Of a DNA stretch of 64,000 nucleotides, positions 52,301-61,300 are shown piece by piece. Position numbers and translations under genes: made by a program. The stretch comes from Onchidella celtica. Taxonomy: Eukaryota; Mollusca; Gastropoda; Systellommatophora; Onchidiidae. The DNA lies in the NCBI GenBank assembly GCA_963931925.1, contig OZ007582.1, forward strand, positions 32,987,730 to 33,051,729, read 5' to 3'. The stretch's first letter is position 1. Each line of letters begins with the position of its first letter. A model generated the notes under the pieces. It ran no database searches. It was given only the letters and a program-made list of their open reading frames with translations, and had not been told where the DNA came from.

Positions 52301-55300
52301 TGACTGGGCTCTGTCTTGTTCTTTTCCAAACAATTTCATTGCTGACCTTGTCTGTCCATCTGATCTTAAGTAGCTTCCTCAAACATCTGTTGATGAAAAC
52401 TTGGATTCTCTTTATGCAGGCCTGGGACGCATTCCAAGTCTCACATCCATACAACAGGACTGACTTCACGTTCGAGTTGAATATCCTCAGCTTTGTTTTT
52501 AGAGATATATCCTTGGTTCTCCAAATCTTGCTTAAGGACGTGAAAGCTGCCTGTGCCTTTCCAATTCGTGCTTTGACTTCTGCCTCTGTTCCTCCCTTAT
52601 TGTCAATGATACTACCAAGATAGCAGAAGGACTCTACATCTTCCAGTGGTTGATCTCCTACTTTGACTTGTTCGCTTGGGGGTGCCACAATTTTTAGGAC
52701 CTTCGACTTCGCAGGATGTATCCTCAATCCAATAGATTCTGAAATTTTGTTTAGAGCTGTAGTCTTTGCTTGCATCTGGTCGTGTGTGTGCGACAATAGT
52801 GCCAAGTCATCTGCAAAATCTAGATCGTCCAGCTGTGTCCATGGGGTCCATTGTATGCCATTTCTTCCTCCATTGGTGGTTTCTTTCATAAGCCAATCAA
52901 TCACCAGAATAAACAGAAATGGGGACAGCAAACAACCCTGCCTAACACCAGTCTTGATATCAAAGCTGTCAGTAAGCTCACCATCGTGTATGACTCTGCA
53001 ACTTGTCCCCTCATACATGCTCTTGATAAGATTCACCATCTTCTCTGGGATTCCATAATGTCTCAATATTCTCCACAGCGTTTCTCTATCGATGCTATCA
53101 AAGGCCTTCTCGTAGTCAAGGAAGTTCACTATCAGTTGGGAGTTCCACTCTAGCGACTGCTCTACTATAATTCTCAGCGTGGCGATCTGGTCGGTGGTTG
53201 ATCGATTACTCCTGAAACCAGCTTGCTCCTCACGAAGTTTTGGGTCTGTTGCATTCTGTATTCGCTTGAGAATAATCCGATTGAAAACCTTTCCTGGGAT
53301 GGAGAGAAGTGTGATTCCTCTGTAGTTACTACAATTGCTGAGGTCCCCTTTTTTTGGAAGCTTCACGAGGTGTCCTTCCTTCCAGTCCTTTGGAAACTTG
53401 CATCCGATCCAAATCCTCGAGAATAGTGAGTGCAGATCCTCTGCAGCCCCAGCAGCATCTGCCTTCAGCGCCTCTGGTGGGATCTGGTCTGGTCCAGCTG
53501 CCTTGCCTCGATTTAACTGCTTTATGGCATCATTAATCTCTGCTTTAGTCGGAGGGTCGCAACTGATCGGTAAATCATTTCTTGCGGGTAGAATGTCGGG
53601 TGGGTTGCTTGGTGGAGGTCTGTTCAAGAGGCTACTAAAATGTTCTATCCATCTTTTTGCCTGAGCTTTCTTTCCAAAAATAGCCTTCCTGTTGCAATCC
53701 TTGACAGGAACTTCCGGTTTTCCATATTTTCCAGCAAGAGTCTTTGTAGTCTGGTAGAGGATCCTCGTGTGTCCTCCTGTTGCTGCCTTCTCTGCTTTCT
53801 CTGCTAACATTCCTATGAACTCCTCTTTGTCTTTTTTAATTGATTTTTTGACCTCTTTAGCTGATGCTCGGTACTCTTCCTGGTTACCAACTCTTGAGCT
53901 TCTTGTACGACTTGCATTTACCTGTTCTTTTAGGTCTCTTCTTATCCTTATCAAGTCCAGTGATTTTTGACTGATCCATTCCTTGTGTTCCACTTTCTTT
54001 TCCCCAAGAACATCCTGACATGTCGATGTAAATACTCCTTTTACCTTAGCCCAGTGAGTCTCCAAATCTACTGTCTCTTCGAGGTCAACAAGGGGTTTGA
54101 ATCTATTCCTCAGTGTCAGCTGGAACTCTTCCTTCTTGTCTCCATCCAGAAGGCTCACTTGAAATCCAGAATCAGTATTCGCTTGAAATGAACTCCACAG
54201 CACAATGTGTTAAAGTTCACAATGTCAGTTTCATATGGACAATGGACATAACATACAAACACAAGCACATCAAATTAAAAAAAACAAAAAAACATACGCA
54301 CACACAGGGACACAGAGAGAGTGGACTGAAAAATTTTATTTTATATGCTTGTACCTATAAATAAATGAGATAAATCAGCAATGCACTTATATATCATTTG
54401 CTCTATCGTGATGACAAACATACTTCCCCGGAAAATGGTTATAGTGAACTCCTCTTAAAGGGAACAGATTTCTCTGCTCCTATGAAGTTCAATCTAAGTA
54501 TTCTAAGTAGGCTCTTGTGTACTCTGCTCATGGCAATATTCTTTCCTCTTATGGGACTAGCTGGTGACCAGGCAGCTGAAAAAGTGGACAAACCAAAGAG
54601 GCGACGGAAAGTGAAGAAATCAAAACTGGAGGAGGCATTTCCTTTTTATATGCAGGTATGAAATATTTGTCTATCAATATGTGTGGTTCTGTTATATTCG
54701 CTGCTTTTGTAGGGTTGATGATAGTGGTTTTGCAAATGGTAGTTGAATTTAACTGTTGTGAATTTGTTGTCAGACTTGGTGGTTTGATGCTTGTGTCCAT
54801 CATGTATTTAGTTTTTGTACATATCTGCTACAAGAATTTTTTCAATTCATTAAAAAGTAGAAAAAGAAACTTATGTTTGTTATATTGTCACTAGGCTATT
54901 TTAAGTTAAAATACACAAGTAACTGTTCTATTCTTAAATGGTAAACTAGTGTATACTTCCCCAGCCCTTAAAGTCTCCGAATTTACAAAAGAACAATCTG
55001 CAGGTAAAAAAGAAGGCACTTTAAAACTTTACACTAATCCGAGCTGTATTAGCAGTGACAGATCTTGTTAAAAATGCTGCAAGTTCTTTTTATATACACC
55101 AATCTAACAGTTTCCATATACTGAAAATTACTTTAATATCTTTAAGGAGAATCATATTTCAGTAAATTGTTTAGCAGTTGACAAACACTTGCTATTTACA
55201 GTAAACCTAAAAAGATATTTAAATATGAACAAAACAAATCTTTAGCCTGTTATGACCATTAAGGTTCAGGAATGTATGAGATCATGGAAGCTTTGTGAGG

Positions 55301-58300
55301 GCTGCCCATGATTGTAATTTTATGGGTAACGTGCATGTGGTTGGTGGGTGCTTCTGGTAGGGTACCCTTGTGTTCTACTCTTCTCTTATATTCTGTCTAT
55401 CGTCTTGCTGTTACCAAGCACAATGTGACAGTTACCGCGTCAGTGCACTTTCTCCAAACTTATACACAGACTAATTGGAAAAATATAACTGTCATTTCTA
55501 ATTATTTCCTTTTCCAGGAAGCTTTCTTCGGCAAATCTATTCTGGATCAAACAAAAGAGACAACTAAAGGCTTGTTGAAAACGGAGTCGGACTCGGACCA
55601 GGAGGAGATGGGCTCCAGCAAGATGATGCCTGCTTCAGGTACAAAACATTTGAGTCATAGAAGATGGTGTGTATGTTTTTATTTTAGGAGGTTCGCTGCC
55701 CTCAGCAATTACTCTTCACTTTCTTGTTTTTATTTTTCTTGTTCCTTTTCTGTTTTTTGTTTTTTTTTTGTGGTAGGGATTAGGTTTTTAGAATTTTGCC
55801 CGAGGAGTGGCCTTGTTTGGTCTTCTGTTCTCAACTTTCAACTGCCAAGGTATCTTCAACGTGCACAACATTCGCATGTCATTTAGACTGTAGGGCCAAA
55901 ATTATACTATAATGAATAACTCCCACCACTATTTTTTTTTTTGATAATAAGATGATTCTATATAGTTCTTTGTTTTTTTTTATATTGAGATCATTTTTTC
56001 AGAAAGTTATAAAAAGGGCATATTGTCACAGCTGTGCACTAATGGCATAAGTCATTTTTGACACTTTTGAGATATTAAGAAAAAAACTATTTCTTTTCCT
56101 GTCATTTGGTTTCTTATGCTAATATGACTCAAATGGATTATTACATTTTCCTATTGGTGCATTTCTTTTTCTGCAATATTGTCTGATAGCCCTCATATTA
56201 AGGAGTGCAGTTGCCTTTTGGCATAAGGTTGACATATGCCATTACCGTAGAGCAGTGGCAGTATCTTTATCTTTTATTCATAAGGTATTTCGTGTGTTTG
56301 CATTACATTGGGCCATGGTATGAACATTTCATTCAGTTAGAAGGATTTGTCACATAAGTGTTGCTCACGTTTATTCACAAAAGTGATCTAAGTTGTTAGC
56401 AGGCCTGATAGATAGAATGTTACAATTTTTTTCTTTCTTCAGACGCCAGCTTGAAATCACTGGGAGATCTCGACGGTGCGGCATCAGTTGCAGGTCCGGC
56501 CGCTGGTGCCCTGCCCAGGCCCCATACATCAATGTCAGGGTCAGAACAGAGCGACGATATTCATAGCCTGGGTATGTATAGACTTTGTACGTGCCACATT
56601 GTGTGTGGGAATTGTCCTCTTCAGGGCCATCAAGATTTTTGTCCACCCTCAGCCAGTTTATATTAATGTAGCATCATGTCGTCACCATTTCTTAAAACAG
56701 TAGTAATTTTTTTTGAGTACTTTTCAGGAGAAGTGAAAAACTTTTATTTTAGCTCTACTGGTCTAGTGACGATTAAAGTTTGCTATTTGATTATTTGTCG
56801 GCTGAGGAGTGTAGAACTGAGATCATTCAATGCGGCTTTGAATGTAGCTGAACATTTGTAAAAATTGATTTTTTGAATTTTTTTTAGTTTGCTGCAGTCT
56901 TAGAGAACGGTGGCAATATATTCATGAAAATGCGGAATCTGCAGGATTACAGCTAGGTTCAAGACTGTGAAGTGATTTCAATCCATTTTCAGCCCATGGA
57001 GATTTTGCAATTCCCACCCTTGAATATGGTTTTCTCAATGTCACATGTCAAAGACTGTATGGTGAACTGTTGTAACTTGACCTTCCTTAAGAATTGAGAT
57101 ATTTTGTGTACGTGTAGTTCTCGACAGCCCACAGGTTGTATCATAAGTTGGGGCTCAAATTCTGAAAACTAAAGGTTAAGTAACATTTTTGAGGGGGTTG
57201 GGATAGAAAACAATGATATCATGAAAAAAATTCAGGTCTCTAGCATCGTGCACTTTGCTTTGGAGACCAGGTGGAGTCCCGCTTGTTATAGAAGAACTGA
57301 AACCACACACACCCAATTGTAATTTTAGTCTTTTTTGACATAGTGGACTTTGCCAAGTCTTTAATAAAATGAAAATATTTTATAAGAGCAGAAAACATTC
57401 TTATAAATGACGACTTCATTATATTGTGTCATGATCTTGATGTGTAATATGAGTGTTTGAAATTGTGTATTAAATTTGTTTACAGATTCAGAGTTGAAAG
57501 ATATCTGGCATGAGTTCCAAGACAATGAAGATATATTTAGTATCATCAATGAAGAACTGAAAGATGATGGTAAGAGATGGCTTTGGTCTTTTGATGGTTG
57601 AAAAGACATCCTGCTAATTGTAATCCATCTTGCGCACTGGAATATCAGTGATTTTGGCGGTTTTGGGTTTGACTACCTTATCGTTGCTTGTTGCGACATC
57701 TATATTTTCACAAAGTGACATATTGATATTTTTACTAATTTGGAAATTATAAGCGGAAAAGTTTTTGCCACATGTAAGAAATCTCATTCATACCAAAACA
57801 TTGAAATGCTCCCCTTGAGCATGGGAAAATTTTTGATTTGCCAGTATGTGACTGTGAGGAGGTATGTGAGGTTGAGGACACATTGTGAAAGCCTAACTCG
57901 GAAATGCACGTTTGGGAGGCTAAGCTTTCTTTCAAATAACCTATGGCAAGTATTTGAAGGAAAACCTGAAAAAAATCTTTGAAACAGGTAAATTTGTTTA
58001 TTTACTTGTACTCTTTCGGGACGTATATCACCAATGTATTGGCGCCAGTGAAAAAAGCGTTTGGACGTATCGCCGATTTATTAGCGTTAGGACAGGGTCA
58101 CCCATGTTTTTTTTTCTTTCTGTAACTGTAAGTGTTTTTCTGAACCATGCTGTTTTTTCCCATAGCGGGATAAAATTCATTGTGTCCAAACTTGACCAAA
58201 GCCCCGAACACTGACGTCTTGAAAGAGTTAATCTAATATATCTAGCTGGCGAAATTTAAATCCCACACTGTGACCAGGGGCATTCTTGTGATCTAATAGG

Positions 58301-61300
58301 GTAAACAAAAGGAAAATCAAAATTGGGAACCAATAGTTCATCCCATGTTTTACATTTTGACTCGCAGGATTGTCACTGGACAGTATGGATCCAGTTGCGA
58401 ACAAGGAACCTGGGCCGAGTAAATCAAGCGAGTTGCCAGAAAACATTGCCAACATGTTTACCTCAGATATCGACAAGGATGATCTGGACGTTGACCACAT
58501 CATTTCTGAAGGTAATGAATATATCTGTTACCAGTCATGCCATTGTGACGGCCCGTTTAAACCAGAAATCTGTGTCCTTCCATCTGCCATCACACACGTA
58601 CCTTGGTGGACAGATGGGTGTTTACATTGAATATCCACATCGATCCATGTTCTGATAACACTTCTGACATGGACATCAAAACAGAAGTTTTTAAGTTTTT
58701 CTGCCATAGCTGAAAAAATGAAATAAAAAAAATGGAGAAGCCGGGTACATCCCCACATGTACTGAAACAGAATTGTTTTGAGAGCTCCACAGTGAGGTAC
58801 CACGAATTCTGGCAGATAAAAGAAAATGTGTAGTGGACATTAGAACCAGGCCGGAAACAATGGGCGACTTAAGTTTGTCGACATGATGTCAGTTGTCAGA
58901 GTTAGCAAAAAACTTATCGGAAAGTAGAAAACACAAATGCTGACGGCAGAATTTTTAGTACAGCAATAAGACTGAATTGTCTGCGGAGTAGCTGAAGTAT
59001 GGACAGACATGCATATTCTGTGTAAACACTTTTGTGTAGTGTTGGAGATTTGCATGTTTCATGATTTCATTTTTTGCATATAGAGTGTTATAAATAGAAA
59101 TTTAAAAAAAAAAAAAGAAGAAGAAGAAATGTGGACACCTGTTATTAACCATAGCTTCGGGGTAGCGTTTACCATAAAGCAGCCAGTGACCACAGCACCA
59201 TGACAGACTCGCATGATTTTTCTGAAATGTTGTCCATACAAGACACTGATGGCCTTTTTTTGTCCTTCACTTCCAGGATTGGTCCCGTTTGACAGCAAAA
59301 CAGTGGATGATATTTTCTCCGATGTTTTATCAAACACTCAATCGAATCAGCCAGCCAGTGCCAGTACCCCGGCAGGCGTCAATATGAACTTGCCACCAGC
59401 TATACCTGGTCCGTCACAGGGCCCAACTACACCTGCCCAGACCCACCCTGGCATGTCTCCAACACAAGGGCCAGCAATGAGGCCTCCAATGGGGGGTCAG
59501 GCTGTGCCGGTGCCCCCTGGTCTACCTCCATTTGGAATGCCATACAATGCGCCATATAAGTAAGTGTTTTGGCCTGCTGTGTTCCAGACTTGTTCATGTT
59601 GAGCGCCTTGGGTACAGGCCATTGAAGTCTGAAATTTCACAGTTTTTTAATATAGTGATTGTAAACTAAGAGAGTACAGTTACAAAGCAACTGTCTCCAT
59701 AGAGAGTGGACCCAAAGTGCTTTAAAATGAAAATAGTAACAACTGTCAGTCAGTCTGTCTGTCTCTATCTCTTTCTCTCTTTCTCTTTCTCAGTCTCTCT
59801 TTCTCTCCCAGTCTCTCTCTTTCTCAGTCTTTCTATCTGTCCCTCTATCTCTCTCTTCCCCCGCTCACTCTCTCTCTCTTTCTCTTTCTCTCTCAGTCTC
59901 TCTCTCTCTCTTTTTTTTTTCAAAAGTACCGGAACCACATGGAACATCATTGATCAAGTTTAATGCATTTATACCTCAGTTCAGGTAATACATTTTATTC
60001 ATTCTTTATTCCAGTTCACAAATGGGGCAGAACTTCCCGCCAGGCATGGGACCCACCCCACAGGGGCCTCAGGGTCCTCCTGGCCCCTCAGGTACTCTAC
60101 CCTCATGGGGCATGGTGGAAGAGGACGCTGGGGATAGTAACAGGAGAACAATCTTGAAATGGGAGCAAGAGGAAGAGATGGGAGACCAGGCGACAATATC
60201 CTGCGTTCTCTATGTGAACATGTGCCACCCAGATCTCAAGCAGAAACACCCAGGTTTGTAGCTCAGTCTCTACTCAGCACTCCCCTCGAAGCATGATCTA
60301 GATTTCTACTGTTGTAAGGGACTGGCAGAATATAATAATTACAGAAAATATGTGGGATGACAGCAAGGTTTGAAGCAGAGTCAAAATATGGCGAAAGAAA
60401 AAGTTGTATGAAGGAAAGCCTCGCTTAAGAAATAATACAGAATTTGGAAGGGACTGACAATAAAATTTGCTCCAATTTTTTAATCCTTCTTTCATGTCCT
60501 GATCGAATTCTAAAAAACCCTCCGATCTTGCATCTTAATGTAGCTGAGGCCTATTTTTTCTTCTTGTCATTTGCAAAATAGCTGAAGAACACCTAGAAAC
60601 AATTTTCATGTAGATGCTTAACCAGTCTGGTCAGCCCAGCCTGTTTTAATATGATGTTATGCGATAACCGAAAAGTTTGATAAACTATCAGTTGCAACAT
60701 CAGGTGCCAGTCTGGCATTCAACACAAACCTTCAGCAGATACCATGAAAAACATGAAGCCTTACCCAGGAATGACTCCTATTTTTATTCCCAAGCTCCTC
60801 TTCTTTAAACATAATTTCCATTGTTTTGTTCATATGCAGATACACAGTTCATTGAGGTTTGATATGCTTCCCCTTTATCTTTTTCAGATTGGTCGGAAAG
60901 ATCAAAACAAATTGCTAAACTGTGGAGAAAATTGACCCCTGATGAGAAGGCTCCATATCTGGTAAGCAGTTTGTAGACAGGATTTCATTTGATTTCAATG
61001 TTCATTTTATTTAGTTAAATTTTTGATAAAATCATCCTTTGTGTTACAGATCATTTTAAGTGATATTTAGAGTAAGGCTTGCTGAGGCAGTCATTGTCCT
61101 GCTCAAGATGAACACACATTTTGAAAGGCAGTCAGATAAAATCTATAAAAGCCGAAATGGGCAAGATGCGAAGACAAAATGAATCGAAAAAAATATGTCT
61201 TTGAGACTGACAAAAGATCGTTGCTGCGAATGTGAATTTGGACAAAGTGTTTCCCATTCTGATTTGCAAAACAACATAGAAAATCAGTGGTTCAAAGTAT

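Noticed and set aside
51988..52623. 211-codon plus-strand ORF
   Set aside because: Shadow of the antisense RTE LINE reverse transcriptase.
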